Shown one piece after another: positions 40,143 to 48,282 of a stretch of 64,000 bases of DNA; within the stretch, counting starts at the first letter, position 1, and each line of letters begins with the position of its first letter. The position numbers and the translations under genes are program-made. The notes under the pieces are model-generated. The model did no database searches, was not told the origin of the DNA, and worked only from the letters and a program-made list of their open reading frames with translations. Source of the DNA: Fimbriimonas planktonicus (GTDB lineage: Bacteria; Armatimonadota; Fimbriimonadia; Fimbriimonadales; Fimbriimonadaceae); contig OZ248539.1 in the NCBI GenBank assembly GCA_965234685.1, positions 1,550,001-1,614,000 of the forward strand, given 5' to 3'.

Positions 40143-43100
40143 ATGGACTTTAATGAGCTTGCGACCGCGTTTTGCCGCCGGGCAAACGGGCGCTTTTCCC
40201 GATTTCTCCTACCTGTTCTTCTTCTCACCATCTGCCCGACTTTTGCCTTTGCCGCAGAAGGGGACCACGTCAAACTGAGCTTCTCTAGCGATGTATTGCC
40301 GTACCTCTATGCGTCTATCGGCCTTGGCGTCCTGGCCCTCATCTACGCGTTTGTCCTGATCAAACAGCTGATGGCCGAATCGCCTGGCCCAGACACGATG
40401 CAAGTCGTTGGCAAGGCGATCAAAGACGGCGCTATGGCCTATCTGCAAAAGCAGTTCTTCACGATGGCCATCGTGGCGGTCTTCCTGTTCGCCGGACTGT
40501 TCGCGCTGAACGCCTCCAGCGGACCGATTGTTGCGGGCGGAGTCGCCCTTTGCTTTGCCGCTGGTCTCCTCGGCTCCTACGCCGCGGGTTACACCGGCAT
40601 GGTGATGGCAGTCAACGCAAACATGCGCGTTGCTTTTGCCGCGCTGAGCTCCTACAAAAAGTCGCTTGAAATCGCTTTCCGAAGCGGCGCGGTCGCCGGA
40701 CTCGTTACGGTCGGCATCGGCCTCATCGGCGCGACGCTCATCCTCATTTTCGGCGGCGAGCAAGCCGTAAAGTACCTGGTTGGCTTTGGCTTCGGTGGCT
40801 CCCTGGCTGCGCTCTTCATGCGCGTTGGCGGCGGGATCTTCACCAAGGCTGCTGACGTTGGTGCTGACCTGGTCGGCAAAGTTGAAGCAGGAATCCCGGA
40901 AGACGACCCGCGAAACCCGGCGGTTATTGCCGATAACGTCGGCGACAACGTGGGCGACTGCGCCGGTATGGCCGCAGACGTCTTCGAGTCCTACGAAGTC
41001 ACTCTCATCTCTGCCATCGTTCTGGCCGCCGCGACTTCATCGGTCTTCGATCGCGACACGTGGACGAAGCTCGTTGTCTTCGCCCTCATCGCGGCTGGCG
41101 TTGGAATTCTCAGCAGCATCATCGGCATCGCCCGAGTCAAAGGTAGCGACAACCTCGACCTCGATCCGCTGATTCCAATCCGAAAGGGCTTCATCACCGC
41201 GGTCATCATCAGCCTCGTTGGCACAAGCGCAGTTGCGTTCTTCCTCCTCGGCGGCCAGAAGCCGCTGAGCACCGGCCGACTGGTTTCGGTCCGAAAGTTT
41301 GAAGTCGACGAAGCGAAGTACTTGCAGAATCTCCGAAAAGAGATCGCGGCTCAGAGTTACAACAAGGAAGCGATCCGATCTGCCGCCGACGCCAAGGCCA
41401 AGGAACTCAAAAAAGCATTCAAAGACCTCACGATCTTTGACCTTTACGGCGACCGAGCCAAGGTTCCTGACGCCCTTAAGGCCGTTCCTCAAGCCGTCAC
41501 CGCACGGATCATCGCCGACAAGGACACCCCGGTTCTGCCGTACGAGATCACTTCTGCCGACATTCTCCAGTCGCCGAAGGCAATTGCCAAGGGCTACAAA
41601 GAAGCGGACGAGATGGTCATCACGAGCGCACTCAATGTGAAGCTCGCCGACATGACCGTGCCAGCCTTCGAAGGCTACACCCGCGTCACCAACCCAGATG
41701 ACGCCAGCATTCCGCAGCTGAAGTTCGCCGTTCCGACGCCGATGAATCCGCAGACGAACAGCACCACGCCGTTCACCACCGTCGCGGCATTCTTCCTTGG
41801 CAAGGGAGACGATCAGCTCGTACTGAAGAAGCTCCAGATCAAAGCGAACCTTCCCGCCCAGCCCGGCGCGAACGGCCAGCCAGGCTCCCCAGCTCGAGAC
41901 ATCGACCAGATCCAATGGGTTGGTCCGGTCAAGAAAGGTGAAATCGAGAAGCAGATCACCGATCAGCGAGCGCAGATCAAGCAGCAAGGCCTCAAAGCCA
42001 GCATCGACGACCTCAAAACCGTCCCGGTCGAGCTGTACGCCAACAACCAAGGCAAGCTCGCACTCGGCGTGCCTTCCGAAGTTGATCGGCCGCAGACTCT
42101 GCGCGCTGGAGCAACCACGTTCTTCCCAACCGATGTGAAGACGATGGAAGCCAGCCAGCAACCGATGGCTGGAATGCCGATGGCTTCTCCGCCGCTGGAG
42201 AACGTTGAGCTTGCGGTTGTGCAGAGCTACCAGGTTCCCTGGTTCCTCTTCGTGATCGCGTTCGCCGTTGGTCTGATTCTGGCTCTCGTCATCGAAAAGG
42301 TCACGGAGTACTACGTCAGCACCGGTAAGAAGCCAACCCAGGAAGTCGCCGGCGTCTCGAGCGGCGGTGCCGCGCCGATGATCATTCAGGGCTTTGCCTA
42401 TGCATGTGAATCCGGTGCCTTTATGACGCTGGTCCTCGTGATCGCGCTCCTCTGCCCGATGTTCATCTTCCCGGCTGCCCTCTACGGCGGCTATGAAATG
42501 GCAATGTTCGGAATCGCGCTCGTTGGCCTCGGCCTGCTCAGCACCACCGGATACGTTCTTGCCATGGACACCTTCGGCCCGATTTCGGACAACGCCCAAG
42601 GCGTGTTCGAAATGAGCGGCGAAGGCAAAGAAAGCCCAGCCGGCATGCAGGCTGTATCTCGGCTAGACGCCGCTGGTAACACCACCAAAGCTCTCACTAA
42701 GGGCTTTGCGATTGCTACCGCCGTCGTTGCTTCGATTGCGCTCTTCAACAGCTACCGAACGGAAGCCAACCTGGCAACCATCGGATTGAAGCTTGACGTG
42801 CCGGAAATCTTCCTCGGTCTCTTGATCGGTGGAGCCGCACCGTTCCTGTTCTCGGCCTTCGCGATCAACGCGGTCGGACGCTCGTCCTTCCAACTCATCA
42901 ATGAAGTCCGACGTCAATTCCGCGAGAAGCCCGGCATCATGACCGGCGCCGACAAGCCGGACTATGCCCGCTGCGTTGACATCGTCACCGCCTCGGCGCA
43001 GAAGGAACTCCTCGGCCCCGGAATTCTCGCGATCGCCCTCCCCATTGCCGTCGGCTTTGGATTCAGTATCGGAAAGGAACCAACCGAGATCAACGGCCAG

Positions 43101-43517
43101 ATGTTCAATCTGGTTGGCGCTCAGGCGTTGGGCGGATTCCTTGCCGGTGCCATCGTCTCCGGACAATTGATGGCCGTTCTTCTTGCGAACGCAGGCGGAA
43201 TGTGGGACAACGCTAAGAAGCTGATCGAAGACGGTCAGTTCGGCGGAAAGGGCTCCGAGAACCACAAGGCATCGGTCATCTGTGACACCGTGGGAGATCC
43301 GTTCAAGGACACCGCTGGTCCAGCGCTCAACCCGCTCATCAAGGTCATGAACCTTGTGGCGCTCCTGCTCGCTGGGGTCGTCACCATGCCGCTGGAGAAC
43401 ACAGTGAGAATCGCTGTAACCGTCGTTTGCGTCGCCGCTCTCGGCTACGCCGTGTATTCCACAAAGAAGGGATCATTCGCAGATGATCTCAACAATGTAG
43501 GAAAATCTGAAAATTAA
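40143..43517 (+). CDS. hppA: H+-translocating membrane pyrophosphatase with a large inserted domain
   Basis: Couples pyrophosphate hydrolysis to proton pumping. 1124 residues against about 660-800 in the family. A signal-like segment precedes the usual helices. The core is intact: DDPRNPAVIADNVGDNVGDC near 260 with the catalytic DNVGDNVGD, GKEDP-type metal loops, and VICDTVGDPFKDTAGPALNP near the C-terminus. GNTTKALTKG near 845 has Lys where K+-dependent enzymes have Ala, which predicts the K+-independent type. About 320 extra residues (375-695), hydrophilic with Lys/Glu/Pro/Gly, replace a loop after a transmembrane segment (FFLLGGQKPLSTG) and end before FLFVIAFAVGLILALVIEK. A GGGGAG ribosome-binding site precedes the ATG. 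Confidence 0.93.
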   Translation: MDFNELATAFCRRANGRFSRFLLPVLLLTICPTFAFAAEGDHVKLSFSSDVLPYLYASIGLGVLALIYAFVLIKQLMAESPGPDTMQVVGKAIKDGAMAYLQKQFFTMAIVAVFLFAGLFALNASSGPIVAGGVALCFAAGLLGSYAAGYTGMVMAVNANMRVAFAALSSYKKSLEIAFRSGAVAGLVTVGIGLIGATLILIFGGEQAVKYLVGFGFGGSLAALFMRVGGGIFTKAADVGADLVGKVEAGIPEDDPRNPAVIADNVGDNVGDCAGMAADVFESYEVTLISAIVLAAATSSVFDRDTWTKLVVFALIAAGVGILSSIIGIARVKGSDNLDLDPLIPIRKGFITAVIISLVGTSAVAFFLLGGQKPLSTGRLVSVRKFEVDEAKYLQNLRKEIAAQSYNKEAIRSAADAKAKELKKAFKDLTIFDLYGDRAKVPDALKAVPQAVTARIIADKDTPVLPYEITSADILQSPKAIAKGYKEADEMVITSALNVKLADMTVPAFEGYTRVTNPDDASIPQLKFAVPTPMNPQTNSTTPFTTVAAFFLGKGDDQLVLKKLQIKANLPAQPGANGQPGSPARDIDQIQWVGPVKKGEIEKQITDQRAQIKQQGLKASIDDLKTVPVELYANNQGKLALGVPSEVDRPQTLRAGATTFFPTDVKTMEASQQPMAGMPMASPPLENVELAVVQSYQVPWFLFVIAFAVGLILALVIEKVTEYYVSTGKKPTQEVAGVSSGGAAPMIIQGFAYACESGAFMTLVLVIALLCPMFIFPAALYGGYEMAMFGIALVGLGLLSTTGYVLAMDTFGPISDNAQGVFEMSGEGKESPAGMQAVSRLDAAGNTTKALTKGFAIATAVVASIALFNSYRTEANLATIGLKLDVPEIFLGLLIGGAAPFLFSAFAINAVGRSSFQLINEVRRQFREKPGIMTGADKPDYARCVDIVTASAQKELLGPGILAIALPIAVGFGFSIGKEPTEINGQMFNLVGAQALGGFLAGAIVSGQLMAVLLANAGGMWDNAKKLIEDGQFGGKGSENHKASVICDTVGDPFKDTAGPALNPLIKVMNLVALLLAGVVTMPLENTVRIAVTVVCVAALGYAVYSTKKGSFADDLNNVGKSEN

Positions 43518-43552
43518 CGACAAATAAGCACCGTTATCGCATACCACTCCTG

Positions 43553-43590
43553 AAACTTCGCGCTGGGCCATTGTGCCCAGCGCGAAGTTT
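43553..43590 (+). terminator. Perfect 16-bp hairpin after hppA
   Basis: AAACTTCGCGCTGGGC and GCCCAGCGCGAAGTTT around a 6-base loop, followed by CTGTTT, 36 bases past the stop. A U-tract is only partial, so termination may be by stem stability. Confidence 0.75.
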
Positions 43591-43629
43591 CTGTTTAGGG
43601 GGAGTGATTAACTGGCCTTGTGAGCTCCC

Positions 43630-43869
43630 ATGCGAAGTGAAAGCGATACCAGAGGGCTCAAACTTGCCCGCAGTGAATTCAGTCGACGCGGCCTTGATAT
43701 CTCCCGAGCGGATTTCCGCTTAACCCGAGGCGTACTACAGGTTCAAGGCATCCTCGGCGTCGGGCATAGTAGCAATGCCGATGTCAAGAGCGCGGTCGAA
43801 ATCATCTTTAAAGTCCTGAAATCCAAGCCGGAGATCAAAGACATCGTGATCACCGCGATGTATCGCTAA
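43630..43869 (+). CDS. Small hypothetical protein, BON-like
   Basis: 79 residues in a single short domain. The basic N-terminus (KLARSEFSRRGLDISRADFR) leads to LTRGVLQVQGILGVG and SAVEIIFKVLKSKPEIKDIV, the strand-helix-strand pattern of BON domains, although the usual first helix is short. The stop codon overlaps the stop region of the convergent folC gene by 4 bases. There is no ribosome-binding site of note and no signal peptide. It could be a misread, since the DNA is short; the coherent domain pattern argues for translation. Confidence 0.45.
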   Translation: MRSESDTRGLKLARSEFSRRGLDISRADFRLTRGVLQVQGILGVGHSSNADVKSAVEIIFKVLKSKPEIKDIVITAMYR

Positions 43870-45128
43870 GCCACGTACCGGCTAATCGCATCACCCACAA
43901 GGTAGAAGCTGCCGGTCACGACAACCAAATCCTCCGGTCCGTCCAAAGCGGCTGCCATCGCCTGCTCTAGGCTTGCGTGAGGGGTCGCCGAGATTCCGAG
44001 CGCAGCAACTTCGGCGGCAATTTCTTCGGTAGCCCGCGCCCGAGGGTTATCCAGTGGCGCAACTTCCGCTCGCTTGCATGGCCCGAGAAAAGACTCGTAA
44101 AACGGTTGCGCTTCGTGCCCTCGGAGCATGCTGGTGACGAGAGCGTATTTGCGGTCCCCGAACCGCTGATCCAGCGATTGCCTCAGAACCAGCGCCGAGT
44201 CCACGTTGTGCGCGCCATCAAACACCACGGTCTTCCCTTCTATTGTTGCGGTCTGGAATCGTCCCGGAGCAAAAGCAGTGGAGATTCCGTGGAGTAACTC
44301 TTCAGTCGTCGGGACTCCGGCTAACTGGAGCGCCGCGATTGCAAGGGCCGCATTGTGCGGCTGCTTCGCGCCGAAGAGTCCAGGTCGAACCGGGCCGTAT
44401 GATCCCGCCGGAGTCATCAACGTTTCTCCCTCTAAGCGGATTTCGTGTCCAAACTCCCAAACTTCCGCGTTGTTCTCTCGGGCAACTTCAAGAATCGCGG
44501 TGCGGGCTTCGGGCGGCGTTTCTCCGAGCACTAACGGACGCCCTGGCTTGATGATCCCGGCCTTCTCGCGCGCGATGAGTTCAAGCGTGTCCCCGAGAAT
44601 GTGCATGTGATCCATCCCGATGCTAACGATGATCGCGCAAGCCGGATCAACGACGTTCGTAGAATCGAGCCTCCCGCCCAGCCCGACCTCGAGCGACACC
44701 AATTCGCACTGCCGCTCCTGCCAGTACCAAAATCCGATTGCGGTCTTGAGCTCAAACTCTGTCACTCCGCCAAACTCGGTGCCGTCCATCTCGTCAACGG
44801 TCGCCTTAATCAAGGCGGTGATACGCGCGAACTCGTCTTTCGGAATCAGCTCAAGGCCAAACTGCACCCGCTCTCGCGGATCAACCACAAACGGACTAAA
44901 GAACGCTCCGGTCCTTAATCCAGCGGCATGAGCGGCGTGTTGAACATACGCTGTTGTAGACCCCTTCCCATTCGTTCCGGCAATGTGGATGTACTTCGGC
45001 CGCTCCGGTCCGCGCAGGAACGGAACCAGCCCCAGCCGGTTCACAAACTCCGCCGTGCGTTCCATGCCGAGCTTCCAACCCCGACTTTCTAGACTGGAAA
45101 TGTACTTAAGTGCCTGTTCGTATGTCAT
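43866..45128 (-). CDS. folC: Folylpolyglutamate / dihydrofolate synthase
   Basis: Adds glutamates to folates and may make dihydrofolate from dihydropteroate. 420 residues. The P-loop is HIAGTNGKGSTTAYVQHAAH near 45; other motifs are FFSPFVVDPRERVQF, ELVSLEVGLGGRLDSTNVVD, SIGMDHMHILGDTLELIARE, EKAGIIKPGRPLVLGE and FDGAHNVDSALVLRQSL. These match the Mur-ligase-type FolC fold. Start chosen at MTYEQALKYISSL; the frame upstream adds 27 unlikely residues. Single-gene unit, divergent from the Cys/Gly-tailed protein gene. Confidence 0.94.
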   Translation of the reverse strand: MTYEQALKYISSLESRGWKLGMERTAEFVNRLGLVPFLRGPERPKYIHIAGTNGKGSTTAYVQHAAHAAGLRTGAFFSPFVVDPRERVQFGLELIPKDEFARITALIKATVDEMDGTEFGGVTEFELKTAIGFWYWQERQCELVSLEVGLGGRLDSTNVVDPACAIIVSIGMDHMHILGDTLELIAREKAGIIKPGRPLVLGETPPEARTAILEVARENNAEVWEFGHEIRLEGETLMTPAGSYGPVRPGLFGAKQPHNAALAIAALQLAGVPTTEELLHGISTAFAPGRFQTATIEGKTVVFDGAHNVDSALVLRQSLDQRFGDRKYALVTSMLRGHEAQPFYESFLGPCKRAEVAPLDNPRARATEEIAAEVAALGISATPHASLEQAMAAALDGPEDLVVVTGSFYLVGDAISRYVA

Positions 45129-45176
45129 TTCGCATCTTTTCGCAACCTGCCCACGTTCTCTAGTTGAGACAACCTC

Positions 45177-46058
45177 ATGAACCAAACTCAATTGGCTCTC
45201 TGGAACCAACTCGAAGCCTTTAATATCGGCACTGGCTCGGAACCTTTCTCATTCACCAAACGGCTCGCGGCAGAAAACGGATGGAGTGTGGCGTACGCCG
45301 ATCGCGTTTTGCAGGAGTACCGGAAATTCCTCTTTCTCTGCATGGAGTCTGGTCACGTTTGCACCCCATCCGTCCAAGTTGACGAAGCTTGGCACCTTCA
45401 CCTGACCTACACGCGGAGCTACTGGGACGACCTTTGCGCAAACGTCCTTCCCCGACCGCTCCACCACGATCCGACAACGGGCGGAAATCAGCAAGCAACG
45501 TACTTCCACGAGCGATATCTGCAAACCCTGGAATCGTACGAAAGCTTCTTTGGCGCACCCGCGCCACGTGACATTTGGCCGAGCGTGGCTGAGCGCTTTA
45601 GCCCCGCTGCCGAAGCCAAAAAGGTGTTTCCGAACGAGTACTGGCTGATTTCAAAGGCTGCCTTCCGCAAGCGGTTCTCGCTGGCGGCCATGGCACTTTT
45701 TGCGAGCTTGGGCATTGTCGGTTGCGGAACCGCGGTTGCCGCCATCGGCCCGTCGAATACGCTCATCCTTTTTGGTGCGCTGATTCTGATCCTGGTCGTT
45801 ATGCTTGTGGTCTACATCCGTAGAAACCGCGACCGCTTCGGAGACTCTTCTTCCGATAGCACCAGCTTCCACGACTCCAGCACCCCGTTCTTTTGGAGCG
45901 GATTCCATGGCGGCTCTTACGACTCGAACAATTCCTCAAGCGATAGCTCTTCCAGCGGCGGCGACTCCTCCAGCAGCGATGGCGGAGGAGGCGGAGGCAG
46001 CGACGGTGGCGGTGGAGGCTGCGGTGGCGGATGTGGCGGCGGCTGCGGCGGAGGCTAG
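45177..46058 (+). CDS. Glycine-rich-domain (GRDP)-like membrane protein with Cys/Gly tail
   Basis: 293 residues. The N-terminal helical domain (about 1-150) has FLFLCMESGHVCTPSVQVDE followed by AWHLHLTYTRSYWDDLC, the signature VDxAWHxH of glycine-rich domain-containing proteins. A basic segment and two hydrophobic helices (LAAMALFASLGIVGCGTAVA, ILFGALILILVVMLVVYI) follow, then a tail of about 85 residues made of Ser, Asp and Gly that ends in repeated CGGG units. Comparable tails occur in small families of bacterial membrane proteins, without known chemistry. The tail may bind metal or form disulfides. It is a single-gene unit. Confidence 0.7.
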   Translation: MNQTQLALWNQLEAFNIGTGSEPFSFTKRLAAENGWSVAYADRVLQEYRKFLFLCMESGHVCTPSVQVDEAWHLHLTYTRSYWDDLCANVLPRPLHHDPTTGGNQQATYFHERYLQTLESYESFFGAPAPRDIWPSVAERFSPAAEAKKVFPNEYWLISKAAFRKRFSLAAMALFASLGIVGCGTAVAAIGPSNTLILFGALILILVVMLVVYIRRNRDRFGDSSSDSTSFHDSSTPFFWSGFHGGSYDSNNSSSDSSSSGGDSSSSDGGGGGGSDGGGGGCGGGCGGGCGGG

Positions 46059-46075
46059 CCGTCGCCCTTGGCTAC

Positions 46076-46729
46076 TTACGACTTGCGCCGAAACTGAAAC
46101 TTCGACGAATTCACCAATTCATAGGCATAAGGCACCGCGTTTTCGGGGTGTTTTTTGCCGTAGGTCGTCTTTCCTTCGAGAATCTCCATAAGGACTCCGC
46201 CCGCTCCGGAGTGGCCGACAATCAGGACGGAGCCGTAATTCGGCCCGAACTCGGTCGCCAGCCGCCTCGCCCCCTGACGAACCTGCATAACGCCATCTGA
46301 GAACGTCTGACTGACGATTAGCTTCTCATGGCCCGGTTCGATCCGGAAGAGCGGCGCGATGTCCTTTGGAATCGCGAATGCCGCGCCCATTCGAATCTTG
46401 CCGTTGCTGTCCATCCGCTTGTTCCGCCCAGTGCAGCATTCGTAAAGTTCTGGCCAGACCGTTGCCTTTTGGCCCGTGGCTTTAAGAAACGGAGCCACCG
46501 TCCGGAGCGCGCGCTCCGATGGGCTCACGATGATCGCGTTGAAGCGTCGATTGCCAAGTTCCTTCGTCAATCGGGCGACTTGAGCATTCCCCTTCTCGGA
46601 GAATGTGTTGATCGTCTTTGAGTTGTAGCGGCCGCTGGCATTGGCCAGGGTCTCGCCATGGCGAACGATCAGAAGGCTGGTTTGCTCCGCCGGAGCAAGC
46701 GCCACAGAAGCAAGAAGAGCAAGCATCAT
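46076..46729 (-). CDS. Exported histidine phosphatase family protein
   Basis: About 218 residues. Signal-like N-terminus (MMLALLASVALAPAEQ). The catalytic RHG is in SLLIVRHGETLANASGRYNS, a second active-site region in AIIVSPSERALRTVAPFLKA and the second His in GSVLIVGHSGAGGVLMEIL. This is the phosphoglycerate-mutase-like fold, usually phosphomonoesterase or phospholyase. The ATG overlaps the GH4 stop (ATGATG/TGA), so it is translated after the glycosidase. Longer frames upstream are shadows of the glycosidase gene. Substrate unknown; a sugar phosphate is suggested by the neighbour. Confidence 0.8.
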   Translation of the reverse strand: MMLALLASVALAPAEQTSLLIVRHGETLANASGRYNSKTINTFSEKGNAQVARLTKELGNRRFNAIIVSPSERALRTVAPFLKATGQKATVWPELYECCTGRNKRMDSNGKIRMGAAFAIPKDIAPLFRIEPGHEKLIVSQTFSDGVMQVRQGARRLATEFGPNYGSVLIVGHSGAGGVLMEILEGKTTYGKKHPENAVPYAYELVNSSKFQFRRKS

Positions 46730-48267
46730 ACGGCTGCCGGTCGCTCCTTTGCCTTGTCCGATTCCGCCACCACCGATCGCATCTCTTCCTTCGCCGCCGA
46801 CATCTCTTCGACCGACTTGGTGTGAATGCGCGCGGCACCGGAATACTCCTTGGTCAGAACCGTGGAGTTGGCCAATCGCTCTTGAGCCGCCGGAATTGCA
46901 TCCTCGTATTGCGGCAACCACTCGGCCAGCGCCACGAGCATTTCGTCCGCCATTTGCCAGACTTCCGGCGGATTGCAAACCGCCGCCGTCAGCGGATCAA
47001 GAAGCATCGCTTGCTTCAGCATCGTTACGTCCCCGCTTACCGCGGCCTCAACCGCGAGTCGCTGGACCGAGATCGATGCGTTGCAAACCGCCGCACACCC
47101 AAGCGGCAAATCGCCTACTTCTGGCATTGAGATTCCGTTCGCATCAATGTATCCCGGCGCCTCGATAATGCAGTCTGGAGGCAAGTTCGCGATGATCGAA
47201 TCGTTAACGACGTTAAAGTGCCCGCGGTAAACCCGACCGGTTTCCAGCCCTTCAATGATGTAGCTCGCGTGCTCTTCTCCCCGCTTCTCGGGCTCAAAGG
47301 TCAGCGGATCGGCGGTCATCCAGTTCGGGAAATCGTGCTCGAACCAGCGTCGACCCTCGGTGCAAACTCGCAGATAGCCACCTGTCTCGCCGTTGATCCA
47401 TGAACCGAGATCGATCCAATCCATGATCTCAGAAGCGCGCTTTCGGTACCACGGCAAGTACTCGCTGAGGTGTCCGTTCGATTCGGTGCTGTAGTAGCCA
47501 AATCGCCGCAGAACGTCAATCCGGACTTTCTCAGTTTTACGGAAATCTTCGACTAGTTCAAATGCTTCGAGCAGGTGCGGAACCATGTCCATTCCTCGCC
47601 AACGGACCTGGATGTACCAAGTCTGGTGGTTGATGCCCGCGCAGATGATGTGGACGTCCTTCTTGGTGACCTTATCCTCCGGACCAATCAGCTCGTGAGC
47701 TTTCGCCCAAGCTTCGATGGCCCGAGATATCTGGGAATGCCCGCCTTGAACCCCGTGGCAAAGACCGATGGTGTTCACGCCACCGTACTGGTTACATGCC
47801 CAAGTGAGCATCGCCATCGGGTTTGAGTAATTCAAGAATAAGCAGTCGTCCGCAGCCACTTCTCGGATGTCCTTACAGAAATCGAGCAGGACCGGAATTC
47901 CGCGCTGGGCGTACATGATCCCACCTGGTCCAAGCGTGTCACCAACGCACTGATCCACACCGTACTTGAGCGGAATATCGATATCGTGCTGAAACGCTTC
48001 GAGCCCACCGACGCGCACGAATGAGAGCACGTAATCTGCTCCTTCCAACGCCTCGCGCCGCTCGACCGTGCTGGATACCGTCGCAGGCATTTTGCTCGAC
48101 TGAAAGTCTCGCGTGACCAGTTGCGTCACCATGTCCAAGTTGTGTTGGTTCAGGTCCGTGAAATGGAAACGCGTATCCTGCAACTCCGGCACGGTCAAGA
48201 TGTCGCGGCAAACGTTCCGCGTGAACCCGACGCTTCCGGCACCAATGACGGCTACTTTGATACTCAT
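46726..48267 (-). CDS. Family 4 glycoside hydrolase (alpha-galactosidase-like)
   Basis: 513 residues. NAD-binding Rossmann start KVAVIGAGSVGFTRNVCRDI, then FTDLNQHNLDMVTQLVTRDF; VGDTLGPGGIMYAQRGIPVL; the metal-site NYSNPMAMLTWACNQY; GLCHGVQGGHSQISRA with the Cys-His pair that ligates Mn2+, and AGINHQTWY. GH4 enzymes use NAD+ and Mn2+ in a redox-assisted elimination. The CHGVQG type is the alpha-galactosidase/alpha-glucuronidase side of the family rather than the phospho-beta-glucosidase side. It is upstream of the phosphatase in one operon and lies 15 bases after the BNR-repeat gene. Confidence 0.88.
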   Translation of the reverse strand: MSIKVAVIGAGSVGFTRNVCRDILTVPELQDTRFHFTDLNQHNLDMVTQLVTRDFQSSKMPATVSSTVERREALEGADYVLSFVRVGGLEAFQHDIDIPLKYGVDQCVGDTLGPGGIMYAQRGIPVLLDFCKDIREVAADDCLFLNYSNPMAMLTWACNQYGGVNTIGLCHGVQGGHSQISRAIEAWAKAHELIGPEDKVTKKDVHIICAGINHQTWYIQVRWRGMDMVPHLLEAFELVEDFRKTEKVRIDVLRRFGYYSTESNGHLSEYLPWYRKRASEIMDWIDLGSWINGETGGYLRVCTEGRRWFEHDFPNWMTADPLTFEPEKRGEEHASYIIEGLETGRVYRGHFNVVNDSIIANLPPDCIIEAPGYIDANGISMPEVGDLPLGCAAVCNASISVQRLAVEAAVSGDVTMLKQAMLLDPLTAAVCNPPEVWQMADEMLVALAEWLPQYEDAIPAAQERLANSTVLTKEYSGAARIHTKSVEEMSAAKEEMRSVVAESDKAKERPAAV

Positions 48268-48282
48268 AAGTCTTCGCGTATC

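Noticed and set aside
41037..42599. Minus-strand open frame of 520 codons inside hppA
   Set aside because: It runs antisense to the inserted block and core of hppA. The product is Arg/Glu/Asp/His-rich without any family, as expected from the complement of an ordered codon bias.
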